Shown here piece by piece: positions 10,129 through 19,952 of a DNA stretch of 64,000 nt. Below the pieces are notes generated by a model, which was not told the origin of the DNA, did not search any database, and saw nothing but the letters and a program-made list of their open reading frames with translations. Source of the DNA: Nothopassalora personata (Eukaryota > Ascomycota > Dothideomycetes > Mycosphaerellales > Mycosphaerellaceae); contig CM066296.1 of the NCBI GenBank assembly GCA_033816765.1, positions 1,984,001-2,048,000 on the forward strand. The letters are read 5' to 3'. The position numbers were made by a program, and so were the translations under genes. Position 1 is the first letter of the stretch. Each line of letters starts with the position of its first letter.

Positions 10129-11249
10129 AATATTCGATCACTGATTGAGGACTAGGGCGCCGCATGAGAAATGCATTTAATGTGGGGTGGTGGCCGCTAT
10201 TGTGAAGGCTGGACACTGCTGCTATCACTTTGATGGCGACCGACAGTGGCGTTGGCGTAGCTCTGGCAGGATCGGTATGGTATTCTGCTCCAACAACATC
10301 CGTCCCTTCAGCATTCACGCAGCAGCCAATTACCACCATTCGTCGCGCCCTCCTTCCTCAAAAGCCTACCTCTTCTTCCGCTTCTTCGGCACCACCAGCT
10401 GCAACTCCTCCTCCTCCTCCTCCTCCTCCACAACCCTCTCCCACCAACCAACCTCCATCCCATCCCTCAAACCCAAACCTCAAGGTTCTCAACCTGCTCC
10501 ACTACCCTTCCCTTCCTCACAACATCATAGAATTATCATTGGAGCGATCGGCCTCCCATCGCCAGCGGACCCTAATATGATCGTTCGCGTGAAAAATCTC
10601 CGGATGCCTCGTCGTTGTCCATCTGGCGCCATACCCTGAGGAGATCTGGGTCTGGGTCGGGGCCCCCAATCCATTTCAGTACCCGTGTGGAAACTGAGTG
10701 ACGAAGTCGTAGTAATAAGACCAGTCTTTCCCCCCAAATCCATTCGTCCGTTCCTGTCGCTGTCGCATGTCGGAATCAAACTCGACGGACAATGTCATTA
10801 CCCATTAAAATCACGGGAGGAATGGAACAGAATAGTGATGACGAATTCTCAGATCAAGGCGCGGAGTTCCGAGGTCAAGGTCGAACATGGTTGTCGAGTG
10901 AAGTGCCGCTAACAGGTCGGGATTTTAGATTTCTTCATGGTTGTGGTGAGGATTAGTAGGTAGAAGAAATAATAATAATGATAATGTTCGCAAAAACTTC
11001 CAAGCCAAACGAAATAGAGAGATAGGTGCTAGCAAGCAGCTTGGTCTACAAACAATTCAATAGACCTTTCTATGATTGGTGCTCCGTGAAAGATCACCTG
11101 CTGCTCGCTCGCGGTGCCCTTTCCCGTACATTCGGGTGAGAAATCGGTCTGCTGCTGCTGCTGTTGTCATAATCTGCAGTATCGAGGTATATCCAAGCCT
11201 ACATGTCCGCTATACAAAAACAAACCCTTGCCCCCAAATCTAACGTGTC
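10129..11249. other. Intergenic between two convergent wall-enzyme genes
   Basis: About 1.1 kb holds both 3' ends. A Pro- and Ser-rich frame near 10230-10580 comes from CT-rich DNA (a run of CTC repeats around 10407-10435) and is not supported as a gene. Short ATA and CTG runs occur near 10969-10984 and 11150-11163. Confidence 0.4.
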
Positions 11250-12685
11250 CTACGCAACAAGCCAATAACTCCCACCCATGGTGCCTAACAAAAAGATGGC
11301 AGTGACGATCCACGCGCCAGCGCGATCCGTTTTCGTGATGATGCTCGTCGTCTGTCTCCCATCACCATCATCATCGCTTTTCGTGCCCGCAGTTGGGTCT
11401 CCTTGACTCGTGCCCCCGTTGCCCTCCGATACGGGTCCCGAGACTTCCTTGATCATCGTCGCCTGAATGACTTCCAGCGCACTCATCTGCTCACCAACAC
11501 CCGAGCTACCATCCCAGGTTGTGTTCTCGGTCCACTTCAAACCGCAGGTCGTGCCGTCCGTCCCCCCGCTACATTGTTGCGCGGCGGCCGTGGCGGAGGC
11601 GTAGATGTATGGCATGACGGTATCGTAGAGCCAGGGGGCGACCTTGACCGCGGCTGCGGCGAAGCGGGCGAGGTATGCCTTGAAGGATTGCTGGTCGGTG
11701 TTGCAGTTTTTGGAAGGTTCGCAGAGTTCGCGCATGATTTTGCCGTCGGCCCAGAAGGTTCCCGTGCTGTTCCAGAGGCCTTGCGTGCGGTTTCGCCAGG
11801 TGTCGCTTTCGGTGTGGTTCCACATGACGGCCGCGCCGTGGAGCATCATGCCTTGGGTGTATGTCCATCGCGTGTGGTCGAGGGAGGTACAGTTGTCGCC
11901 GACGCTCGTGCCGTCGTAGACTTCGTGGTTGCTGCCGATCAGGCCGACGCCGGTTTCCATCCAGTTCCAGACCTTTTCGGCGTAGTCAAAGTACGACTCG
12001 TTCTTGGTGTATGCGCCGAGCCGTGTTGCGAGGTTAAAGAGACCGCCGTTCGAGGGCGCGTTCTTGTAATTGTATCCGTTGTTCCAGGTGAAGATCTGCC
12101 ATCGCAGTCCTCCTCCGCATGTGGCCGAGTCCCAGCGTGCGACCTGCGTGTTGAATACGGCTTGGGCGAGAGCGAGCCATTGCGGATCGGAGGAGTCGGG
12201 GTTTTCGAAGCCCAGCTCGGCGGCGGACATTGCCGCGAAGGCCCAGAAGACTTGATCATCGTTGCCTTCTGATTTCGTTTGATTAGGAGGCTTGGCTGGT
12301 GGTTAGCGGTGGCCAGGCGGGGGCCATGTCTTCTCTTTCGCCACGTACGTACCATGTAATCGTTGTCGGGCCCGACCTGGAAGATCATTCCTTGCTTGAC
12401 AATCTGGTTGTATGTCGTGTCGCCCGTGTAGTACCAGTAGTTGATCAACGAGTTGAACATGGCACCACATTCCCACCAGTAGTACGGATCTCCCAGCTCG
12501 CCCGGGATCATGCCAGACTCGTTGCCGTGGTAGTATTTGACCAGACCATATGCGATGGTGCTGGCGGCTGACTTGATGGATTCTGTATCGTTGATGGTGA
12601 TTTGCAGGGCGAGGGCATGATGGGCCAGGGCGAGGGCGAGGGCGAGGGCGAGGGTTGCAGTGGCTACATGTCGGAAAGAGGGCAT
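11250..12685 (-). CDS. GH76 Dfg5/Dcw1-type mannan endo-1,6-alpha-mannosidase, 457 aa
   Basis: Exon 1 is 12353-12685 and exon 2 is 11250-12290. The 62-bp intron begins GTACGT and uses an AAG acceptor, which restores DYM-PPNQTKSEGNDDQ across the junction, the conserved GH76 stretch with the catalytic Asp pair (residues 122-123). The ATG at 12685 is preferred over one 60 bp upstream because it starts directly at the signal peptide (MPSFRHVATATLALALALAL). Conserved blocks DPYYWWECGAMFNSLINYWY and RWTYTQGMMLHGAAVMWNHT follow. The C-terminus has a Gly/Ser/Asp linker and a hydrophobic tail fitting a GPI signal. Yeast Dfg5 and Dcw1 are essential as a pair and are thought to transfer GPI proteins onto wall glucan. 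The protein is the usual length of the family. Confidence 0.87.
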
Positions 12686-13321
12686 GCTGGGACGGTGGTA
12701 GAGAAGGCCCTCAGGGTGGTCTACGAAATGCAGGCCCGGATGCACGATCGACGACCTGATCTACACACGGCGAGCAATAGAACTAACTAGATGCTTATCA
12801 TCATCTTCTTCATCATCATCATCGTCGTCGTCAATCAGCATCGTTCTTGGCAGCTGCGTGGCCAGTGGAGTAGGAATTCGTAATCAGAGACTCGGCTGGT
12901 GGAGAGATGTACAGTACCGTAGATGCATCTTATCGCACTGCCGACGTCCCACCGATGTAATGTGATTCAAGGTCTCTGGATGCATAATACATACACATAT
13001 ACTATGAAGAGGTGGAAAGAAGCATGACCAGACAAGCTTCCCAAGACAGACAAGAAGAGAGATGGATATATGAAGAAGCAACTCACTTTTAGTATGAAGC
13101 CAAAGCGTGAAATCATCACAATGGACACTGTCGATCTCCCGACACGGCAGAATGTATGTATTAATACACCTCTGCGAGTCGCGTCTGTCCTTGCAGAGAG
13201 TGAGGAGGTCCTTTCCTTCTCCATCCTCTCCGGCTGTACGTGTTCCTAACATGCTTCCGTCATTCCTCCTCGTCCTGCTGCCACTTCTCCCCCGCAGTCG
13301 TCATCGCGGCACTTTGACCCA
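12686..13321. other. Intergenic, GH76 promoter side
   Basis: This is the upstream region of the GH76 gene and of the GH31 remnant. ATC/GTC microsatellite runs lie near 12793-12833. A possible GT-AG intron (13236-13297) could once have joined an upstream leader to the GH31 frame, but this is uncertain. Confidence 0.35.
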
Positions 13322-14060
13322 CCACAGTTCCCTCCCGCCTTCCCGCCCACGCCCATCCTGCCGTCGAGCTACAGCTATGCTCCGAGCGTCACGCCCAACG
13401 TCCTGGACAAGACCGCGCCAGACTCGCAGCAGGTGCTGTGCCCAGGCTACAAAGCCTCGAACATCCAGGAAAGCACTACCGGCCTCACCGCAGACCTGAC
13501 GCTGGCTGGACCGGCTTGCACTCGATGCACCACTTCTGCACCAACCAATTCATATCCGTGGTGGGTACATCATCCCTACCCAGAAGGCCGGCAATACTAC
13601 CAAGACTTCCCGGATGAACCCTTGGAGCCTAATTATTGCGCTGGATAAGAGCGACCAAGCTGCTGGTGAGCTTTACCTCGATGATGGTTTGTCGCTTGTG
13701 CAGAAGGATACGAAGGAGGTTGAGTTCCGCTTTACCGACCATGTCCTCTATGCTAAGGTTACGGGGACATATCAGGACACTAACCCTCTTGCGAATGTCA
13801 CAATCGCGGGTGTCAAGACTGCGCCGAAGGATGTTTGTGTTACTTCTCATGGGAAGACTACCAGCTCGGGTGTGAAGACGAGCACTGACGGCAATGCGCT
13901 GTACATCACTGGTCTTGAGAGTGCTACGAAGGGTGGCGCATGGTCTGGAAACCTTGTGATATCGTTGGAGGCTTGTCAGGGTGGAAAGAATGGTGGCGAC
14001 AAGCGCCACTGGGGTGATGAGAGTTGGTGGAGTGGTGGGTGGAAGAATGGAGGATGGTAA
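13322..14060 (+). pseudogene. GH31 alpha-glucosidase remnant lacking the catalytic domain
   Basis: The first part (to about 13520) reads PSVTPNVLDKTAPDSQQ, then CPGYKASNIQESTTGLTADL and LAGPAC, the extreme N-terminus of secreted fungal GH31 alpha-glucosidases. From about 13545, in another frame, it reads PIHIRGGYIIPTQKAG, then NPWSLIIALD and GELYLDDG, which belong to the C-terminal beta domains, and it ends at a stop at 14058-14060 after a Gly/Trp-rich tail. The roughly 650-residue barrel with the catalytic Asp residues is missing, and the junction shifts the frame. The cause looks like a single internal deletion, with no RIP involved. Base composition is normal. A functional GH31 product is excluded, though a short secreted peptide cannot be ruled out. 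Confidence 0.82.
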
Positions 14061-15015
14061 GTAACACGAGAACGACAGTGAAGGTAAGAAACCAGACGGG
14101 GGTATATATTTTGATGCAATGAGACTGTAATGATAATCATAACGAACATTTAGACCTTTCAAGCAAGGGAAGCTATCTTCGCTTCGCTCCTAGCCTCGAC
14201 CCCTTCTCACAGCAAGTTCCGCCAATTCAAGGCTCCAGAAGTGCCACGCAGACATACCATTCCATTCCTCCACAGGTATCGGAAACGCATCCTTCACTCC
14301 AACCTTCATGACAAGTACCCTACTTACTGCCTGGACCTCATCAATCGACCAAACCTAGCCATGTGACTCGATTCCTTATTCTCAGAAACTTTTCCATAGC
14401 GACACCGCGAACCCACCACCCATGTGGATGAATGAATGACTGGACTTCATATCTCACCGCGAGAACCGCATACCCACCCCTGGTCGCGGCTCGTACAGAG
14501 GCAAGCAAGGGCTCGCGCGCGGTAAGCAACGATTCACCGACCGGCTGAGCTGGACGGGGCACTTTGTCCCCACGAGAACTGTCCTCGGCGGCGGCTGGGA
14601 GGATTTTCTCACTTTTTTTTTTGCTGAGAGGTTTGACATGACGGCGTGAAGAAGATTGTGGGTCTTGCAGGTCCCTTTTGAGAAGTATGGGTCTTGATTG
14701 TTGTAGAGCGTGTGTGCGCGCGGGCGGGGCCGGATGGGTGCTTCTATCCTGCGCATAGATGTAGAAGTCCGGTGTAGCCCGTGCACAGTCGCGTCGCGTG
14801 CACAATAGCGTGTTTCTTCACTATTCTTTCTTAACGTATATCTTACTATATAATAGACCTATATTAATAAGCAATAGCTTATCTTAAAGAGCAAGATAAG
14901 CTAAATATCTTATAAGCTACTACGATGTTTAGGGTTAACCGGTCGTTGCTTAGTAGGCGCTAGAATAATATTACTAAAACTAGGTCTATGTAAGGACCGT
15001 AAGGCCATAAGGGGA
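14061..15015. other. Gene-poor border, then start of the RIP block
   Basis: The region to about 14.8 kb has normal composition but no supported gene; frames there lack an ATG. From about 14820 the sequence abruptly becomes TA- and TAG-rich with few CA or TG, which marks the start of RIP-mutated repeat DNA. No target-site duplication of element A can be named on this side. Confidence 0.5.
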
Positions 15016-15383
15016 TGTCGTAATGTATAGCACGCCTACGATCTTCTAATCGTAGATAAACTAAAGCTTACTTTCTTCTATAGACGCTATACGCGTCTCC
15101 TAGTGTACGTATACGCGTTACGTACGGTATACTAAGCCGGGCATAGCCGTATTATATATAAGGGTTAGCTATAGGCTGCCCTTATAACTGCCTCCCCTTC
15201 TAGGATAAGCTACCCTTAGCTCGCGGCTTTAGGAGGTTTCTATATAAGTAATCTACCTACTTCTCGTAGATTCCGTTGCTATATAATCCGCCTACGGGTA
15301 TCGTACGTATCGTTATCTAGGTGTAGTTAGGTAAAGTTATATTAGTTACCGGGTTAACTAACTCGAGGGTTTAAGAAGCGTAC
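15016..15383 (-). repeat. Left (3') LTR of A1
   Basis: It starts TGTCGTAATG and matches 55317 onward along its length, although the two are quite diverged. The right edge is set by the polypyrimidine stretch at about 15384-15413 (polypurine on the element strand), the expected tract next to a 3' LTR. That edge is approximate. Confidence 0.6.
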
Positions 15384-15603
15384 CCTCTCCCTCCTTTTCC
15401 TTCTTTTTTCTTATACTACGTTCTCGTAGCGTACCGCACCCGTACTACTAGCGATCTACTAGCTCCTCGCTAGTAACTATCTAGCGACCCGCTAGTACTA
15501 CTATAGCTTTAGACGAAGCTATCTAAGACTAGCTCCGCTAGGAGGCCCTTATAGGGGGCCTATTAGTACTACTAATACTATTACTAGTACTACTACTATA
15601 GAT

Positions 15604-16264
15604 GTCTAGCGCGCTTAGCGTACTAGACATGCTAGCGAAGCGTAAGTTTAGCGCACTAGGGCCGTAGACCCCTAAGTTATTACTAGCTAGGCGTCTAGGT
15701 ATAGACATTAAGATATATATACGGTACCTCCTATACTTCGTAACTAGTAAGTATTCATTACGCTCTTTACTTACGATACGCTTACTAATAGTATAGTAGA
15801 TAAGTAGGATACGTATAATAGTATTACTACCGGCGAGTTACTTAAGAAGTATAGGCGCTATAGAGATAATAGGTACCCCTACGTTAGTAATACTAGCGTC
15901 GCTATTATATAGATAGTAGCTCGCCTACGTACCGCTTGCGCCTAGCGTAATAAGCTTATCTAGGGACTTAGTAACCCTATTACTAAGTAGGAGTAGGATG
16001 CTCTAGACTAGTAGCACGAGGTCTACGCCTAGCTAGGCGAGTAGATCTTAGAGGTAAGTACTACGCCTTACTAGCGCTCCCTACGCTTGCCGTATACGGC
16101 GTACTATTACTCCCTATATAAATCGGCTAACCTCCTCCTAGGCTAAGAGGCAGTTTAGTACCTATAAGAATAAACGTCTAGGCGATACCCGCGTACGGTT
16201 CGCCGGCGCCTCTACTACTACTACCCCCTCCTCCGCCGCCGCTACTACGTCCGTAGTTCTATAG
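15604..16264 (+). pseudogene. A1 accessory frame antisense to pol (left part, cut by B1)
   Basis: The plus strand matches the better-preserved A2 frame at 55803-56790, for example in NSITTGELLK and YLQEQ-type blocks, and continues after B1 at 38091-38340 with a match to the FELGRAVS segment of A2. Nearly all in-frame stops are TAG or TAA that RIP would create from TGG, CAG or CAA, so the frame was once open. The function is unknown. Confidence 0.55.
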
Positions 16265-16636
16265 TATTAACGACTAATAGGTTGTGTTAACCTTAGGTTT
16301 AGAGGGGGTCCCTTAGGTCTAACTTGCCCTAATTTCATTTAGGTTTAATTAGACATTTAGGTAAGCTAGTAGGACCTAGTATAGCTGTTAAGATATATAC
16401 TGCGTAGCTAAGCATTGTAAGCGTAGCATTAAGGCAACAATTCAATTTATACCTCTCGAGTAGAGGGCATAGGGGTTTAGGGTCCGCTAATCCTCTTATT
16501 CTATCTAGCTACTACGCTACTCGTTACGTAACCTGATTTCCCGGTCCCGGGACCGGTAAATACCCCTGCTTACGTAAGCACCGCTCCATACCACCACAAC
16601 TCGGACAGGCCTACATAGGGTAGTTAGTAGATATTA
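16265..16636 (+). repeat. 5' LTR of B1
   Basis: It starts TATTAACGAC (TGTTRACGAC before RIP) and ends GACATTA-like. It carries the GC palindrome core CCGGTCCCGGGACCGG at 16541-16556. It matches 37719-38090 and, inverted, both B2 LTRs. Confidence 0.85.
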
Positions 16637-16701
16637 TTTTAGTAGTTAATAAGGGGGGGTTGTTAAGTGTACACCCGGTAGCATATTAGTATCTAGTTTA
16701 T

Positions 16702-16853
16702 AAGGTCAAAATTACGGTTTAAGGTCTAAGGTTTACGGTTAAGGTTATTACTTAAGGTTAAGGTTCAAGGTTAAGGTTTAAGGTTAAGGTTTAAGGTTAA
16801 GGTTTACGGTTAAGGTCGACTAAGGTCGAAAACACTCAAGGTCTAAGGTATTT
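16702..16853 (+). repeat. AAGGTTA-type tandem repeat in the B1 leader
   Basis: Irregular repeats of AAGGTTA and AAGGTTTA fill the leader between the 5' LTR and gag. The inverted counterpart is at 50134-50254 in B2, so the repeat is part of the element. It is not a telomere array (fungal telomeres are TTAGGG). Confidence 0.75.
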
Positions 16854-19832
16854 AGTAACAATCACGGTCACAAGGTCCTATTAAGTAATAACTAGTAATA
16901 GCACATTCTAAAGCAAGCACTACGTAACAATAGATACGGCTACATTACTAGAAAAACTTAGCACCTTTACCGACATAGGTAGAGGCTACAAATAGCCTAT
17001 AAACCCTACGAAAATAGAAGGGGTCTATGGGATTCTATCCCTTATAAGGGGATAGAGGAATCGGAGGAAGGGGAAACACCTAAATCTAGTAAAGAAGGGA
17101 GAAGCGGAACTAGCGCCGCTAAATTAGGTATAGGTGTAGGAACGAACAGTACAATTAGAATAGATACTATAACTGCCCTCTTTAGACGATTAGTAGTAGT
17201 AATAGAAAACGCTAGCCCTCGCTTTCTACCTCTAGGAGGTACTAAGAATCCGTTCTTTAATAGCACTAATACTACTAAGTTCTAGGAGCGGTTTAGCGAC
17301 CTAATAGACTAGTATCCGCCTCGGGCATCTATTAAGAAGGATGATTTCTAGGGCAGGTTTAAGCGCAATTGCGAAACTACTATCCGGCGCGTAGTTATAA
17401 GGCTACCTAGGTAGCTTACTAACAAGGCACGTTTTAGGAGGGCGTTCTTATTAGAGTTCTTAAGGTTTAACGCCTACTCGATGTTAGGGAGTCGGGAATA
17501 TCTTAAGGAGATTATTAGGGCGTAGTAAGGTAAGAGGCCTAAAGAATAAGATATGAAGGAATTTATCCGCCTATTTATATCCTTAAGTGACCTAATTAAA
17601 CCTAAGGATTTAGATAATAGCTCCCGGAGTCGCCTTCTCCTTGAGGGATTACTAGAGGCAGTCGCGAAAGCGGTCTATAAGGCTTACGGGCTTTACCTAA
17701 AGTAACCTAAGAAGTTTAGGGACTTTTAGAGGATTCTCGATAAAGCTACTAGTATCGTAGATAGTAAGGAGGGATAGAAAGCTATATATATAGATTTCCC
17801 TCTTACTTTACCTTAGCTACACCGCTTAGTCGTAAAGCAAATACCGCGCCTTAAGCCTAAGATTAATACGCTTAAGAAGGCTACCTCTAGGACTGTTATT
17901 AATAATAACCTAATCTAGAAGGTAGCTAAAATAAGCATACGTACATACTAGCGCGGTCGCGTCGCGGACGCGGGTGCCTTCTACCCGAGCGAGAATTAAC
18001 GCTCTATGTAACCGGAGAGGCACGACCTAGACACTAAACTATAGGTTTACGTAATATAGCGTCCCCTATCGTAGAATCGCGAACAGTCTAAAGCAATAGA
18101 TAGTTATTACTACAACTGTAGCAGTTCGAAGCACTAGGCTAGTAATTGTAGGGCGATAAGGTCCTTAATATCCCGGGGCTACGTATACCTCGCCCTAAAC
18201 AATTAGTAGTATCTAGGGAAAGAAGGCGGTCCACGTCCTACTAAGTTCAACTTTCGGAGGGACTATAGTAAACCGAAACTGCTCTATATGCTTCCTCTAC
18301 TCGAAGAACATTATAGACCGATCGAGTTTAATAACTAGTATAAGATTCCCGCACTACGTAAGTAATAGATAGGTAGGGACTACACTAGGGTAACTAAGGT
18401 TACGCCTCCTAATCATTTTAAGCCCCCTCCTAACTTTAGGCATTTAATAGAGTATAGCCCTTAGGACGTACGGTCTAGCTAAATAGAGAAGGCTACTAGG
18501 ATATATTAGGTCTCATTCGGAGAAAGTGAAGCGGAGTAGGCAATCGACTTAGGCGAGCTTAACGAGGTATCTACCTATCCTATGTAGTCTAACAAAGTGA
18601 AAGGGAAGGCACCCGTAGGTATTCTAAAGAATTCGTACCCGAGGACCCGGTCCTTAGTCTAGGATCTACGAGCCCGAGCTAAGACTACTAAGAAAGTTCG
18701 CCTACAATTAGAATAGGAGATCCGGTAAGCTAAGATTAACTAGTAGGAGGTTAAAATAATTAACGAAGTTAGTGCTTAAATAAGCGAAACTTAATTATTA
18801 GCTAAATCCGGAGTAACCCTAGGAAGGGGAAATAATACCTAAGTAAATAGACTAGGGAACGATACTAATAAAGGACTGCCTAAGGATATACCTATTAGTC
18901 CCGTAAACGCCCCCTTCGCATAAAGGAAGCGTATATAGAATACTAAGACTATAAGGATTAATAACTACGTCCGACAATATAGTTTAGCTAGTAATAGCCC
19001 GGTTATAAAGGAAGAGGGTATTATCTACTAGATTAATTAGATCCTCTAGATAACGTTTCCTAATATAAACGCCTAAGATTAGTTTCGATATAGTTACTAG
19101 TTCGAGGCTGCCCTCTTCGGTCGCGTTACTAACACCCCCGCTCTTTAGGAGAAGCTCGCTATAGTGCGACGTCTTATAGGAAAGAACCCTAAGGTTCGCA
19201 CTAGATAAGTAGTTACCTATAAAGATGAACCTAAGTATAATAAGGAGGTCTTCCGCGAAGATAGTTAGGCCTAGTATGTCGGAGTGTATTTAACTATGCT
19301 TTACTCTAAGGGTGCGGTCCCTACTACTAAGCTATATAAGGACGTTAAGAAGATCGGGCTCTCTAGTGTCCTTAATAACTTTACTATAGTCCCTAGTCCT
19401 TAGGTAGTAGCGGAGTTTAGGATAAATAAGAACTAGATTAGGTGCCTAATTAATAAGGGTTCCGAGGTAAATATTATCGGCTAGAGGAACGCTTATAGGT
19501 TTAGGTTACTAGTAATGTCGAGTGCTTAGCTTACCTTTTAAGGTGCTAGAGGGCGGGCCTAGTTTAAAGGTGTTATAGGCAATTTAGATGTTTAGGTATT
19601 TAGGGTTCACTACTAAGTAGACATGTTTATCTCCTCGGATCTAAACTTACTAACAATCCTAGGACGTCCGTAGGCCCGTAAGGTGCGGCTTACTACCCGT
19701 AACTGCGATAATAGTTTATAGGAGGGGACTATTACTAGCCGTAAAGGTGAAAGTGTTATATTTACTACCCTAGTTAGCTCGGATAGGTGTAAGACCCTTT
19801 AAGAACTATTAAAAGCGTCGGGAAATAGAAGG

Positions 19833-19860
19833 GTAGGTTAAGTTACGGCGCTTAACCTAC
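19833..19860 (+). other. 10-bp perfect-stem hairpin between protease and RT of B1
   Basis: GTAGGTTAAG pairs with CTTAACCTAC around an 8-nt loop. The same hairpin is kept in B2 at 47121-47148. It lies about 80 bp before the internal palindrome. A role in frameshifting or readthrough between gag-protease and RT is only a guess. Confidence 0.6.
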
Positions 19861-19936
19861 CGATTTACTAAAGCCGGGTTTAATAAAATTAGTAAGGTTC
19901 TCGTACTATCTCGGAGAAACCTCGGACTTTAATTTG

Positions 19937-19952
19937 CCGGTCCCGGGACCGG
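19937..19952. repeat. GC palindrome, internal copy 1 of B1
   Basis: Core CCGGTCCCGGGACCGG, extended by ATTTG on the left and TAAAT on the right to a near-perfect 26-bp palindrome. It sits between the protease and RT regions. The core has no CpA or TpG, so it cannot be a RIP target. Confidence 0.9.

Noticed and set aside
10230..10580. Pro/Ser-rich plus-strand frame between GH16 and GH76
   Set aside because: It comes from CT-repeat DNA and has no domain; it lies in the 3' intergenic space of two convergent genes.
14341..14805. 154-codon minus-strand frame at the border of the RIP block
   Set aside because: It starts from TTG, has no recognisable content and runs up to the composition break.
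16702..16853. Telomere or interstitial telomere array
   Set aside because: The unit is AAGGTTA and not TTAGGG, and it occurs at the same place in both B copies, so it belongs to the element.
17042..17266. Minus-strand frame of 74 codons in B1
   Set aside because: It is antisense to the start of B1 gag, which matches the better-kept B2 gag in the other direction.
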